From Melioribacteraceae bacterium (GTDB taxonomy: Bacteria > Bacteroidota > Ignavibacteria > Ignavibacteriales > Melioribacteraceae): a stretch of DNA of 35,737 nucleotides. How positions within the stretch are numbered: position 1 is the stretch's first letter; each line of letters begins with the position of its first letter. A program made the translations under genes and the position numbers. The notes beneath the pieces were generated by a model, which saw only the letters and a program-made list of their open reading frames with translations, ran no database searches and was not told where the DNA came from. The DNA is taken from assembly GCA_026983955.1 (NCBI GenBank), contig JALSTB010000154.1, forward strand, positions 1 through 35,737. The letters are read 5' to 3'. Shown here in pieces: positions 8,578 through 17,731 of the stretch.

Positions 8578-9978
8578 TTGGCTGACTTATACGAAAAACT
8601 TGATAAATTCAACGAAATTATCGGGATAAATTCCGGAAATCTTTCAAAATCAATTAATCTGATTAGTTTTTCCACTGAAATTGAATTTGTGGATCTTAAT
8701 TTTTTAATTCGGAATTTTAATATTAAATCCGAATTTTTTTATTGGAGCATATCGGAACAAAACATCTCATTTCTTGCTTTCGAGCCGGTTGTTAATATAA
8801 CCGAAAACGGTTCGAAACGGGTTGAACTGACCGATGAAAAAATTTCCGTTTTACGGGAAAACTTCATTAATAATTGGCAAGAAAACAATCTGCATAATCC
8901 TCCGCTTTTTTTTGGTGGCATGAAGTTCGCACCGGACCAGAAAAGTGAAGTTTGGCAAGATTTTTCCGATTCCGATTGGTTTATACCACGCTTTTTAATT
9001 ATAAATAAGCAAGGCAAATCTTATCTGATTATAAATTATTTTTCCACTGAAGTGAAAACTTTACGGAACAAATTGGAAAATATTCTTAAACTTTTAACCG
9101 GAACGCAAAATGTTCAACCTTCAACTACTGAAAACAAAATTAAAATAGTTGACTTCAAAGAACATAACGGTTGGAATGAAAAAGTTATACTGGCTCTAGA
9201 AAATATTTCGAAAGGCTCAATTCAAAAAATAGTTCTTTCACGTGAAGTGGAATGGGAACTTTCCGGCAAACCGGATTTAAGCAATATTCTTAAAACTTTA
9301 AGTAAAAGATATCCCAAGTGTTATGTATTCGCATTTAAGAGAAGCAATTCCGTTTTCTTCGGAGCTTCACCGGAAAAACTTGCAAAAATCTCAAACGGAT
9401 GGATTGAGGCGGATGCACTTGCCGGCTCAATTTCAAGAGGCAAAACGGAAGAAGATGACAAGATACTGGAAAATGAACTTCTTCACAGCAAAAAGAATTT
9501 ACACGAACAACAAGCCGTAGTTGAATTTATTACTTCATCCCTCAGAAAAATTTCCGATGAAATAATTTACGATGCTGAACCGGTTATAAGAAAACTTCCA
9601 AACATTCAACATTTGTGGACGCCAATTAAAGCCAAACTGAAAAACGAAATGCCTTTGTTTTCGATACTGAAACAATTGCATCCCACTCCGGCAATTTGCG
9701 GAGCGCCATGGATGAATGCACTCAAATCGATTACGGAAATGGAAGAACACGATAGAGGTCTGTATGCCGGAATTGTAGGATGGCTCAGCTTCGAAAATGA
9801 AGCGGAATTTGCAGTTGCAATCCGCTCTGCACTTTATAAAGAAAATAAAATTTTCGCCTACGCCGGCTGCGGAATCGTTGAAGGTTCGGAACCCCGGGAA
9901 GAGTTTAACGAAACGGAGCTGAAATTAAAACCAATTAAAAATCTCTTCGTTTATGAAAATTCCTATCAACCGCAATAG
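8578..9978 (+). CDS. menF: Isochorismate synthase
   Basis: MenF converts chorismate to isochorismate, the entry step of menaquinone synthesis. The C-terminal half is a chorismate-binding domain with IVLSREVEW, ADALAGSISRGKTEEDD, LHEQQAVVEFI, the LHPTPAICGAP motif and the Mg-site region YAGCGIVEGSEPREEFNETELK. Length (466) fits MenF/EntC. The start codon is TTG at 8578 with a weak GGGA ahead. The only nearby ATG (8552) is out of frame. This is the first gene of the men operon and overlaps menD by 26 bases. The position beside menD makes MenF far more likely than a salicylate or siderophore role. Confidence 0.94.
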   Translation: MADLYEKLDKFNEIIGINSGNLSKSINLISFSTEIEFVDLNFLIRNFNIKSEFFYWSISEQNISFLAFEPVVNITENGSKRVELTDEKISVLRENFINNWQENNLHNPPLFFGGMKFAPDQKSEVWQDFSDSDWFIPRFLIINKQGKSYLIINYFSTEVKTLRNKLENILKLLTGTQNVQPSTTENKIKIVDFKEHNGWNEKVILALENISKGSIQKIVLSREVEWELSGKPDLSNILKTLSKRYPKCYVFAFKRSNSVFFGASPEKLAKISNGWIEADALAGSISRGKTEEDDKILENELLHSKKNLHEQQAVVEFITSSLRKISDEIIYDAEPVIRKLPNIQHLWTPIKAKLKNEMPLFSILKQLHPTPAICGAPWMNALKSITEMEEHDRGLYAGIVGWLSFENEAEFAVAIRSALYKENKIFAYAGCGIVEGSEPREEFNETELKLKPIKNLFVYENSYQPQ

Positions 9979-11710
9979 TTTTTGGTCGGAATTATTCACC
10001 GCACAACTCTCACAAAGCGGTATAAAATATGCTTGCATCTCACCGGGTTCCAGAAGCACACCGCTTACTTTAGCTTTCGCGTCAAACAAGAAAATAAAAA
10101 CATTTGTCAATCCGGATGAACGCTCAAACGCTTTCTTTGCTTTGGGTCTTGCCGAGCATTCCGGCTCGCCCGTTGCAATTGTTACTACATCGGGAACGGC
10201 AGTGGCGGAATTGTATCCTGCAATTATAGAAGCATATCAAAGACGAATTCCGTTAATTGTTTGTACGGCCGACAGACCACCCGAATTGTTAAATTGCGGA
10301 GCAAATCAAACAATAAACCAAGAAAATATTTTTGCCAATCATATCCGGAAGTTCTTTAATGCGGGTCTGCCTTCGTTAAACGAATCGAAATTATTGAAAA
10401 TCAAAAAAATTGCTGCCGAAGCCGTTGAGATTAGTCTGAAGAAAAATCAAGGTCCCGTTCATGTAAATTTCCCATTTAGAAAACCGCTTGAACCGGAAAG
10501 TTTCACCGATAAAATAGATAAACATTTTTACGATAAAATTAGAAATATAAATTTGCCGGCTTCATTTTCCACTTTGCCTTCCGTAAAACAACATAAAAAA
10601 GTTATGAAAGCAATTACCGGAAAATCAAAAGGATTGATTTTTTGCGGATGGGATAATTACCGTAGTGATTTCCCAAAGTTACTGGTAAAGTTTTCCCGCA
10701 TTTCCGGTTTTCCAATTATTGCCGACGGAATCTCCGGCTTGCGATTCGGTAAGCATTCCATGCAAAATATAATTTCGAATGCTTCCGCTTTTTTGAAATC
10801 AAAGGCATACGGCTTTTTGCTTGAGGCGGAAATTATTTTACAGTTCGGCAGTGCCCCCACTTCCAATATTGTGCTCGACTTTTTGAAGAAATCGCAAGCT
10901 GAAAAATTTTTAATAAACGAATATGGTGATTATAAAGATCCTTCACGCACTGCAAGAAACATAATCAAAATTAATCCATCGGAATTTTTAAGCGAATTAC
11001 TAACCGTCACAAAAAATGTTAACCACCCTAGAAATAACCGGCTGAATAAAATCCGCCAATTCGAACAACTTACGGAAAAGATAAAAGAGCAAAATATTTT
11101 AAATGCTGAATTTCCGTTCGAAGGGAGAATAATTCCCGAAGTACTAAAATCCATTCCGCCCAACAGCAATCTTTTCGTATCGAACAGTATGCCTGTAAGG
11201 GATTTGGATTTTTTCTCCTCGGCAATGAAAAAAAATATTAAAATTTATTCCAACAGAGGCGCCAGCGGAATAGATGGGATTATTTCAACGGCGGCGGGAA
11301 TTGCTGTAAAATCGAAATTTCCCACATATCTGGTAATTGGAGACTTGGCGTTTTTACACGATTCAAACGGATTGAATATTTTGCAGAACCAAAAAATCCC
11401 GCTACAAATTATTTTAATAGATAATAACGGCGGAGGAATTTTCGGAATGCTGCCAATTGCGAAAAACAAAAAGTATTTTGAAGAATACTTTCAAACTCCA
11501 CAGACTGCTGATTTTGCACTGCTCACAAAGGCACACGGAGGAAAATATTATAGAATTAAAAGTTGGAATATGTTGAAAAATACGATATTTAATTATAAAT
11601 ATTTAAATAATTTCTCTGTTCTTCATGTTAAAACCAATGCTGAAGATTCCATTGCACTACGGAAAAAATATTGGGAAGTCTTATCCGGAACAATTGAAAG
11701 TCAATTCTAA
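9953..11710 (+). CDS. menD: 2-succinyl-5-enolpyruvyl-6-hydroxy-3-cyclohexene-1-carboxylate synthase
   Basis: MenD is a thiamine-diphosphate enzyme that joins isochorismate with 2-oxoglutarate-derived succinic semialdehyde. The N-terminal domain has ISPGSRSTPLTLA, DERSNAFFALGLAEHSGSP, the VTTSGTAVAELYPA loop and ADRPPELLNCGANQTINQ. The C-terminal thiamine-binding domain has SNSMPVRDLDFF, NRGASGIDGI and the GDLAFLHDSNGL metal-pyrophosphate motif followed by IDNNGGGIFGMLP. At 585 residues it is full length. It overlaps the end of menF by 26 bases and ends directly against the menH start, so all three are likely translated in a coupled way. Confidence 0.96.
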   Translation: MKIPINRNSFWSELFTAQLSQSGIKYACISPGSRSTPLTLAFASNKKIKTFVNPDERSNAFFALGLAEHSGSPVAIVTTSGTAVAELYPAIIEAYQRRIPLIVCTADRPPELLNCGANQTINQENIFANHIRKFFNAGLPSLNESKLLKIKKIAAEAVEISLKKNQGPVHVNFPFRKPLEPESFTDKIDKHFYDKIRNINLPASFSTLPSVKQHKKVMKAITGKSKGLIFCGWDNYRSDFPKLLVKFSRISGFPIIADGISGLRFGKHSMQNIISNASAFLKSKAYGFLLEAEIILQFGSAPTSNIVLDFLKKSQAEKFLINEYGDYKDPSRTARNIIKINPSEFLSELLTVTKNVNHPRNNRLNKIRQFEQLTEKIKEQNILNAEFPFEGRIIPEVLKSIPPNSNLFVSNSMPVRDLDFFSSAMKKNIKIYSNRGASGIDGIISTAAGIAVKSKFPTYLVIGDLAFLHDSNGLNILQNQKIPLQIILIDNNGGGIFGMLPIAKNKKYFEEYFQTPQTADFALLTKAHGGKYYRIKSWNMLKNTIFNYKYLNNFSVLHVKTNAEDSIALRKKYWEVLSGTIESQF

Positions 11711-12544
11711 ATGTTCATCCAATTCGAAAACATTACTGTCAATGTTTTAGTTAATGAAAATCAAATTAATAGAGGCAAAACCCCTTTGATATTTTTACAC
11801 GGCTTTTCCGGCTCGGCGGAAGAATGGAAAGACTTTTTTAATCAAATTGATACTAATTACTTACCGCTTTCCATAGATTTAACCGGACATGGAAAAAGCT
11901 CCGCTCCCGCTGAAATAAAATATTATACGGTGGAATCATTAAAAAAAGTTTTATTCAATATTATTAATTATTTCAAATTTGAAAAAATTGTACTTGCAGG
12001 ATATTCATTGGGAGGGAGACTTGCACTATCCTTTGCCGTACAATATCCGGAATTAATTGAAAAACTTATTCTGGAGAGCGCCACAGCCGGTATAAAATCG
12101 GAAGCCGGAAGAATTGAGCGAATTGAACAAGACGAAAAACTTGCGGCTTTTATTTTGGAAAACGGAATAGGCCGGTTCGTGGAATATTGGCTTTCCCTTC
12201 CGCTATTCGACACGTTAAAAAACATTCCCGCTGAAAAATACGAACACTTGAAATCAATAAAACTCATGAATAATAAAACCGGTCTTGCAAACATGTTAAA
12301 AGGCTTCGGCACCGGCAAAATGCCACCGCTCTGGAACCGGCTTGATAATTTTACAAACCCAACATTATTAATTACGGGCGGTTCGGATAAAAAGTTCACT
12401 GCAATTAACCAAGAGATGGCGAAAAGTTTTCCGAATGCATACCATAAAATCGTATTGGGAAGCGGACATAATGTTCACATAGAAAAATCTGAGGATTTTA
12501 TTATTTTGGTAAACGGATTTTTATCGAAAAAACAGGGTGAATAA
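11711..12544 (+). CDS. menH: SHCHC synthase, alpha/beta hydrolase of menaquinone synthesis
   Basis: MenH eliminates pyruvate from the MenD product. The 277-residue protein is an alpha/beta-hydrolase with the oxyanion segment LHGFSGSAEEW, nucleophile elbow GYSLGGRLAL (S99), an acidic residue in ITGGSDKKF and the catalytic histidine in GSGHNVHIEK. The GYSxGGR form of the elbow and the position between menD and menB identify it among the many hydrolases of this fold. The ATG follows the menD stop with no gap, and menB begins three bases after its own stop. Confidence 0.9.
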   Translation: MFIQFENITVNVLVNENQINRGKTPLIFLHGFSGSAEEWKDFFNQIDTNYLPLSIDLTGHGKSSAPAEIKYYTVESLKKVLFNIINYFKFEKIVLAGYSLGGRLALSFAVQYPELIEKLILESATAGIKSEAGRIERIEQDEKLAAFILENGIGRFVEYWLSLPLFDTLKNIPAEKYEHLKSIKLMNNKTGLANMLKGFGTGKMPPLWNRLDNFTNPTLLITGGSDKKFTAINQEMAKSFPNAYHKIVLGSGHNVHIEKSEDFIILVNGFLSKKQGE

Positions 12545-12547
12545 ATT

Positions 12548-13381
12548 ATGAGTTTCAACTGGCAGAAAGTAAAAAACTATCAAGATATAATTTATGAAAA
12601 AATGGACGGCATTGCGAAAGTAACAATAAACAGACCGGAAGTACGGAATGCATTCCGTCCGGAAACCGTTTGGGAGATGTACGATGCATTTTCCGATGCG
12701 CGTGAAGATCCGGAAACCGGTGTTGTTCTTCTCACTGGTCAAGGTCCGGCCAAAGACGGAAAGTATGCATTCTGCTCCGGCGGCGATCAAAAAATCCGTG
12801 GTGACAAAGGTTACGTTGGTAAAGACGGTGTTCCGCGCCTTAATGTTTTGGATTTACAAAAGTTGATTCGCAGCATGCCCAAACCGGTAATTGCCCTTGT
12901 TGCAGGTTATGCAATTGGCGGTGGTCATGTATTACATGTTGTATGCGATTTAACAATTGCGGCGGACAATGCAATCTTCGGGCAAACCGGACCGAAAGTT
13001 GGCAGTTTCGACGGTGGTTTCGGGGCAAGTTATTTGGCACGCATAGTAGGACAGAAAAAAGCCCGTGAAATATGGTATTTGTGCCGTCAATACAATGCTC
13101 AAGAGGCTTACGAAATGGGTTTGGTAAATAAAGTTGTTCCGGTTGATGAACTTGAAAAAGAAGGCGTTCAATGGGCACGTGAAATTCTCGAGAAGAGCCC
13201 GCTTGCAATCCGTTTGCTTAAATCCGCCTTCAATGCCGAATTAGACGGTCAAGCCGGAATACAAGAACTTGCCGGCAATGCCACTTTGCTTTATTACATG
13301 AGCGAAGAAGCACAAGAAGGTAAAAAAGCTTACATTGAAAAACGCAAACCAGATTTTTCAAAATTTCCGAGGGTTCCGTAA
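12548..13381 (+). CDS. menB: 1,4-dihydroxy-2-naphthoyl-CoA synthase
   Basis: MenB closes the second ring by an intramolecular Claisen condensation of o-succinylbenzoyl-CoA. This crotonase-fold protein (277 residues) has the acyl-CoA oxyanion motifs FCSGGDQ and [18 protein letters not shown], and the MenB-specific [25 protein letters not shown] block (read as adjacent QTGPK, GSFDGG and ARIVG). The QTG arrangement is that of the type I enzymes, which use bound bicarbonate as the catalytic base; that part is family knowledge applied here. AGGGTGA before the ATG is a good ribosome binding site. Codon use around this gene is slightly less AT-biased than its neighbours, which would suit high expression. 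Confidence 0.96.
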   Translation: MSFNWQKVKNYQDIIYEKMDGIAKVTINRPEVRNAFRPETVWEMYDAFSDAREDPETGVVLLTGQGPAKDGKYAFCSGGDQKIRGDKGYVGKDGVPRLNVLDLQKLIRSMPKPVIALVAGYAIGGGHVLHVVCDLTIAADNAIFGQTGPKVGSFDGGFGASYLARIVGQKKAREIWYLCRQYNAQEAYEMGLVNKVVPVDELEKEGVQWAREILEKSPLAIRLLKSAFNAELDGQAGIQELAGNATLLYYMSEEAQEGKKAYIEKRKPDFSKFPRVP

Positions 13382-13384
13382 TTC

Positions 13385-14284
13385 ATGATCGAATCTACAA
13401 TTAATAAACTTTCAAAATTCGATTCGTGGATTTTGGCAAGCCGGCCGAAAACATTGCTCGCTGCGTTCGTTCCGGTTATTGTTGGTTCATCCATTGCTTA
13501 TCATGACGGTAAATTCAAACCGCTTGCCGCATTGGTAGCTTTAATTTGTGCGGTGTTGATTCAGATAGGTACCAACTTTGTGAACGATTTATACGATTAT
13601 CTTGCCGGCAGCGATACCGCCGAGAGGGTCGGCCCCCAGCGGGTATTGGCTTCGGGATTAATTTCTCCCACAGAAATGAAAAAAGCAATATTTATCACTT
13701 TCGGATTGACTTTTATTCTAGGGCTTTATCTTGTGCATATATCGACTTATATAACGTTAATCATCGGAATTGTTTCAATTATTGCGGGAATTGCTTACAC
13801 AGCCGGACCTTACCCTTTGGCATATAACGGATTGGGTGACGTGTTTGTTTTTATTTTCTTCGGATTAATCGGAACAGTCGGAACTTATTACGTTCAAACT
13901 TTGGATGTAACACCTTTGGTTGTCTGGGCATCAATTCCGGTCGGTGCTTTAATCACAAATGTTTTGGTAGTTAACAACTACCGGGATATTGAACAAGACA
14001 GTAAAGCCGGGAAAAACACACTTGCAGTCAAATACGGAAAAAAATTCACCCGCTTCCAATATGTAACTTTCACCGCCATTTCGTATCTGATTTTGTTTGT
14101 TGTGTATTTCACTTATAAACAAAGTTTATTCGTATTTCTACCTGCAGTTTCACTTCCGTTGGCAATTAAATTAATCAAAATGATTTATACTTTTAAAGAC
14201 CAACAATTGAACAAAACATTGGAATTAACTGCAAAACTTTCTGCAATTTACGGTTTGCTTTTTGCAGCCGGAATTTTAATATGA
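13385..14284 (+). CDS. menA: 1,4-dihydroxy-2-naphthoate polyprenyltransferase
   Basis: MenA is an integral-membrane UbiA-superfamily enzyme that prenylates and decarboxylates DHNA to demethylmenaquinone. The first polyprenyl-diphosphate motif reads NDLYDYLAGSDTAERVGPQR, and the second region is NNYRDIEQDSKAGKNTLAVK. About eight hydrophobic helices are visible across 299 residues. The N-terminal LASRPKTLLAAFVPVIVG is characteristic of MenA. It begins three bases after menB, and its stop overlaps the menC start as ATGA. Confidence 0.95.
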   Translation: MIESTINKLSKFDSWILASRPKTLLAAFVPVIVGSSIAYHDGKFKPLAALVALICAVLIQIGTNFVNDLYDYLAGSDTAERVGPQRVLASGLISPTEMKKAIFITFGLTFILGLYLVHISTYITLIIGIVSIIAGIAYTAGPYPLAYNGLGDVFVFIFFGLIGTVGTYYVQTLDVTPLVVWASIPVGALITNVLVVNNYRDIEQDSKAGKNTLAVKYGKKFTRFQYVTFTAISYLILFVVYFTYKQSLFVFLPAVSLPLAIKLIKMIYTFKDQQLNKTLELTAKLSAIYGLLFAAGILI

Positions 14285-15360
14285 ATATAGAAAGTTTAAA
14301 TTTTTATTCTTATAAGTTAAAATTTTGCCAACCCCTTAGAACATCCAAGGAAACATTTATTTTCCGGGAAGGTTTTATCATCAGATTGACTGACGGACAA
14401 AACACACAATATTTTGGGGAGGTGGCACCACTTCCCTCTTTCGGAACGGAAACTGCAGGTGAAGCAAGTGATAAATTGAACCAACTGAAAAACATAATTA
14501 AAAATACAGACCTGCCGGAAATTTTTAATATTTTGAATTCCATCAAATTATATAATTTTCCCGCTGTAAAATCCGGCATGGAGCAAGCAATAATCAATTT
14601 TTCTTTTCTTAACGGATTTGAACCCGTGACCGGTCAATTTCAAACCTCTTCAAAAGAGTTTAAAGTTGCCGGAATAACCGGAGCTTCACAAAAGCAAAAT
14701 TGCAAACCGGTTATGAGCGAATTAATTGAAGCAGGAATTAAAACTTTCAAGATTAAAACCGGTAAGGAAAATTTTGAAAATGATTTGGCTTGCATAAAAA
14801 CATTACGGGATTTGGATGAAACCGTTGCCATACGTTTGGATGTTAACGGTGCATGGTCTTTCCGTGAAGCCAAAAAGAAAATTGAAAAATTAACCGGGTA
14901 CGGAATCGAATTTATAGAACAACCGGTAAAAAGTTTGAACGACCTTTACAAACTCTCGAAAATTTCACCAATCCCTATTGCGGTTGACGAGTCAATTAAA
15001 AATTACAAAACAGCAAAAGAAATTATCGAGTCCGGAATTTTCAAATTTGTTATTCTTAAACCGGCAGTGTTGGGCAGCATTTTAGATTCGTTAAAATTAA
15101 TTGATTTGGGCAATACTCATAAGGTTAACATAATTATTTCTTCATCATTCGAATCCGTGTTGGGAAAAAGCATTTTATATTTATTGGCTGCACAAACAAA
15201 CCACAATTTTGCACATGGGCTTGTAGCAAACAAAATTTTCGATGATGATTTATTCCGTGACCCTTTCTGCATCAAGGACGGAAAAGTTAAATTCGAACTT
15301 GCCCGTTATATTGATTTTATTAAACAGCTAACGGAACTTGAATATGATGAGCATAGATAA
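14281..15360 (+). CDS. menC: o-Succinylbenzoate synthase
   Basis: MenC dehydrates SHCHC to o-succinylbenzoate and belongs to the enolase superfamily. Catalytic signs are FKIKTG (the KxK pair), the metal ligands in RLDVNGAW, FIEQPV and VDESIK, and the second lysine in FVILKPAVLG. The protein is 359 residues, close to the usual length, with an N-terminal capping domain containing the PLPSFGTET stretch. It is coupled to menA by ATGA and overlaps the start of menE by 17 bases. An N-acylamino-acid racemase or dipeptide epimerase would look similar, but the operon settles the role. Confidence 0.93.
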   Translation: MNIESLNFYSYKLKFCQPLRTSKETFIFREGFIIRLTDGQNTQYFGEVAPLPSFGTETAGEASDKLNQLKNIIKNTDLPEIFNILNSIKLYNFPAVKSGMEQAIINFSFLNGFEPVTGQFQTSSKEFKVAGITGASQKQNCKPVMSELIEAGIKTFKIKTGKENFENDLACIKTLRDLDETVAIRLDVNGAWSFREAKKKIEKLTGYGIEFIEQPVKSLNDLYKLSKISPIPIAVDESIKNYKTAKEIIESGIFKFVILKPAVLGSILDSLKLIDLGNTHKVNIIISSSFESVLGKSILYLLAAQTNHNFAHGLVANKIFDDDLFRDPFCIKDGKVKFELARYIDFIKQLTELEYDEHR

Positions 15361-16798
15361 GCCAGGTGGCAATTGGTTGTTTGCACAAAAGGAAATCAAT
15401 CCGGATAAAATATTTTTAACAACGGATGATGGACAACTTACTTTTTCGGAAGTTTATGAACTTGTGATAAAATTCGAACATTTTTTATCAGGTAAAATAA
15501 AAAAAGATTCTTATGTTCCGCTTCTATGTGAAAATAATCCCGGTTTCATTATTTCGATCTTCGCACTTTGGCAATACGGAGCTACACCGGTTGTACTGAA
15601 TCATAAACTGACCCAACGGGAAATAACAGCAATTATACAACGGTATAACTTCAGCCATATACTGTTGCATTCCGGTTTGCAGAACAAATTTTCTTTTACA
15701 AATATAAATCTAATTATTTTCCCGGATTTGTTTGATTATGACGTTGAAGAAACCAAAGCCGGAAATTACAAATCGACTGCGGTTGTTTTATTTACTTCCG
15801 GCAGTAAAGGCGAACCGAAAGGAGTGAAATTATCTTTCGGAAATCTCTTCCACAACGCTTTATCATTTAATTATGAATTTAAATCTGCGGCGGAAGATAA
15901 ATTTTTAGCGTCGCTACCTTTTTATCACATTGGCGGATTTTCCATTATTACCCGCTCAGTTTTGTGTGGAATGCAAATTATATTTCCCAACGGACTTAAA
16001 ACGGAAAACCTATTAACCGCTTTAAAAGTACACAAACCCACATACATTTCATTGGTGCCAACAATGCTGAAAAGATTAATTGAGAAAGGCTTAACCCATT
16101 ACGAAGGGCTTAAGAACATATTTGTTGGCGGAGCCCCTTCAACTCGCAACATTTTAACAGATGCGCTTGGCAAACATCTGCCGGTAACATTGGTGTACGG
16201 GGCAACGGAAACGTCATCGATGATAGCATTTAAGAAGTTAAAAGATTCTAACGACGAATACAACGGTTTGAAACCGATGAGAAACGTTAACCTTAAAATA
16301 ACGGACGACCGTAAAAATGAAATGCCTGCAAATACAATTGGCGAAATTGTTGTTTCCGCTCCGCAAGTTGCACAAGGCTATTTACACAACAAAGAATCCT
16401 CAGCCGTTAAATTCGAAAACAATTCTTATTATACTGGCGATGCGGGATACATCGACGAAACCGGAAAATTGTTTGTGTTCGGGCGAAAAGACGGGATTAT
16501 AATTTCCGGCGGGGAAAACGTAAACCCGTCCGAAATTGAAGAAGCCCTCCTTTTACATCCCGGCGTTGAAGATGTTTATGTTTTCGGGGAAGCTAACGCG
16601 GAATGGGGCGAGCAAATTGTTGCTGCAGTTAAAATTATTGCTAATTCAAACATTACAATTTCAAATTTAAAAGAATATTTGCGCACTAAAATTGCTTCAT
16701 ACAAAATTCCGAAAAAATTCTTTTTCGTGGATGCGATTCCCCGGACAGAATTGGGAAAAGTGAAACAAAGCGAACTGAAAAATTTATTAAATATTTAA
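15344..16798 (+). CDS. menE: o-Succinylbenzoate-CoA ligase
   Basis: MenE activates o-succinylbenzoate with ATP and CoA. It is an ANL-superfamily adenylating enzyme: the P-loop is VLFTSGSKGEPKGV, the A5 motif YGATETSS, the A7-A8 region YYTGDAGYID followed by GRKDGIIISGGENVNPSEIE, and the catalytic lysine is in ELGKVKQSEL. I choose the ATG at 15344 (484 residues), which has GGAA a suitable distance upstream. The ATG at 15347 or a TTG at 15338 are possible. It is the last gene of the operon, and its TAA shares the bases TTAA with the stop of the opposing thioesterase gene. Confidence 0.94.
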   Translation: MMSIDKPGGNWLFAQKEINPDKIFLTTDDGQLTFSEVYELVIKFEHFLSGKIKKDSYVPLLCENNPGFIISIFALWQYGATPVVLNHKLTQREITAIIQRYNFSHILLHSGLQNKFSFTNINLIIFPDLFDYDVEETKAGNYKSTAVVLFTSGSKGEPKGVKLSFGNLFHNALSFNYEFKSAAEDKFLASLPFYHIGGFSIITRSVLCGMQIIFPNGLKTENLLTALKVHKPTYISLVPTMLKRLIEKGLTHYEGLKNIFVGGAPSTRNILTDALGKHLPVTLVYGATETSSMIAFKKLKDSNDEYNGLKPMRNVNLKITDDRKNEMPANTIGEIVVSAPQVAQGYLHNKESSAVKFENNSYYTGDAGYIDETGKLFVFGRKDGIIISGGENVNPSEIEEALLLHPGVEDVYVFGEANAEWGEQIVAAVKIIANSNITISNLKEYLRTKIASYKIPKKFFFVDAIPRTELGKVKQSELKNLLNI

Positions 16799-17199
16799 TA
16801 TTTTAAATATTTTCTTAATCCGTCGTATAAATCTTTTTGTAATTTCACTTTTTTGAATTCCGCTCTGTCCACCGCAACATGAACCGTTTTCCCTTTTGCC
16901 ACTTCATTGCCTTCGCTTGAAAGAATATTGTAACTTAACTCGAATGATGATTCCCTCAATTGTGTTACTGTAACGTTAATTTGAATTTCATCGTGCAGTT
17001 TTACGGGCGAAATATAATCGGCTTCCGAATGGATTATCGGAAGAATGTATTTTTCACTTGCAAAATAATTTTCCGCAGTATTTAAACTTTCGAGTAATTC
17101 TTCATACGCTTGGTGCAAAAGTTTAAATAACTCGACAAAATAAATAATTCCACCCGGATCAACCTGGTCGAAATAAATTTTCTTTTTAACAGAAAACAT
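16795..17199 (-). CDS. 4HBT-type hotdog thioesterase, candidate DHNA-CoA hydrolase
   Basis: This 134-residue protein has the 4-hydroxybenzoyl-CoA thioesterase pattern DQVDPGGIIYFVELF, with D14 at the usual catalytic position, and the hotdog core VKLHDEIQINVTVTQL...SFELSYNI. Known DHNA-CoA hydrolases in cyanobacteria and plants are of this fold. The men operon ends tail to tail with it (four-base overlap) and otherwise lacks a DHNA-CoA hydrolase, which MenA needs to receive free DHNA. Assigning it to that step is an inference from context. A general acyl-CoA thioesterase such as YbgC is the alternative. The start has only a weak GGGA ahead. Confidence 0.82.
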   Translation of the reverse strand: MFSVKKKIYFDQVDPGGIIYFVELFKLLHQAYEELLESLNTAENYFASEKYILPIIHSEADYISPVKLHDEIQINVTVTQLRESSFELSYNILSSEGNEVAKGKTVHVAVDRAEFKKVKLQKDLYDGLRKYLKY

Positions 17200-17230
17200 A
17201 ATTTTCCCGTTTGTGTATTAATATTTGCAC

Positions 17231-17268
17231 TTGCCAAAATTGATATTCATCGTAATTTAATATATAAT
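17231..17268 (+). promoter_or_regulatory. Candidate promoter for the thioredoxin-like/MORN pair
   Basis: TTGATA (17240-17245), 17 bases, TATAAT (17263-17268) is an almost perfect sigma-70 promoter. An overlapping Bacteroidota-style reading is TTG (17231-17233), 19 bases, TAATTTAA (17253-17260), a poorer match. Either would start transcription about 30-45 bases before the ATG at 17309. Confidence 0.45.
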
Positions 17269-17308
17269 TTCTTTTCCAAAAAAATAATTTACTCAAGGAA
17301 AAATATTC

Positions 17309-17713
17309 ATGGAAATATTTTACATAATTGCCGGGCTGTTAATTATTCTTTTCTTCTTTGCGCAATTCCGGATGTACAGAAAATCGAAGAGAACCGTCGG
17401 CACTCCGGTACCGTACGAGAAAATAAGCGACAAGTTACAATCGTTGATTGAGAATGAGAAATCGATAATTTATTTTTATTCGCCCAATTGCCATGCATGT
17501 AAACAGCAAACTCCGGTTATGGAAGAGCTTGGCGAAGAAGTACAAAACGTGATTATGATTGATGCATCGCAAAACATGAAAGATGCAATGGCATTCGGTG
17601 TAATGGGAACACCGTCAACAATATTCATTAGGGATAATAAAATTCAAGATGTGATGATTGGCTTTCGCGGTGAAGCATCTTTGCGTAAAAAAGTGGATTT
17701 ACTATATACATAA
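17309..17713 (+). CDS. Membrane-anchored thioredoxin-like protein
   Basis: This 134-residue protein has one N-terminal membrane helix (about residues 3-20) followed by a positively charged RMYRKSKR segment. A thioredoxin fold follows, with redox motif CHAC (C61-C64) in FYSPNCHACKQ and the cis-proline loop MGTPSTIF (P102). The basic residues after the helix suggest that the catalytic domain stays in the cytoplasm, by the positive-inside rule, but a short uncleaved signal anchor facing the periplasm cannot be excluded. Role: thiol-disulfide exchange, substrate unknown. The repeat protein gene follows after 18 bases. Confidence 0.88.
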   Translation: MEIFYIIAGLLIILFFFAQFRMYRKSKRTVGTPVPYEKISDKLQSLIENEKSIIYFYSPNCHACKQQTPVMEELGEEVQNVIMIDASQNMKDAMAFGVMGTPSTIFIRDNKIQDVMIGFRGEASLRKKVDLLYT

Positions 17714-17731
17714 TTTGGAATTACAAACCTG

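Noticed and set aside
11968-12399. 143-codon minus-strand frame inside menH
   Set aside because: Antisense shadow of a well-supported gene; serine- and phenylalanine-rich with no motif or ribosome binding site.
15338-15360. TTG start for menE at 15338
   Set aside because: Two ATG codons follow at once (15344, 15347) with a suitable GGAA upstream, so the TTG is unnecessary.
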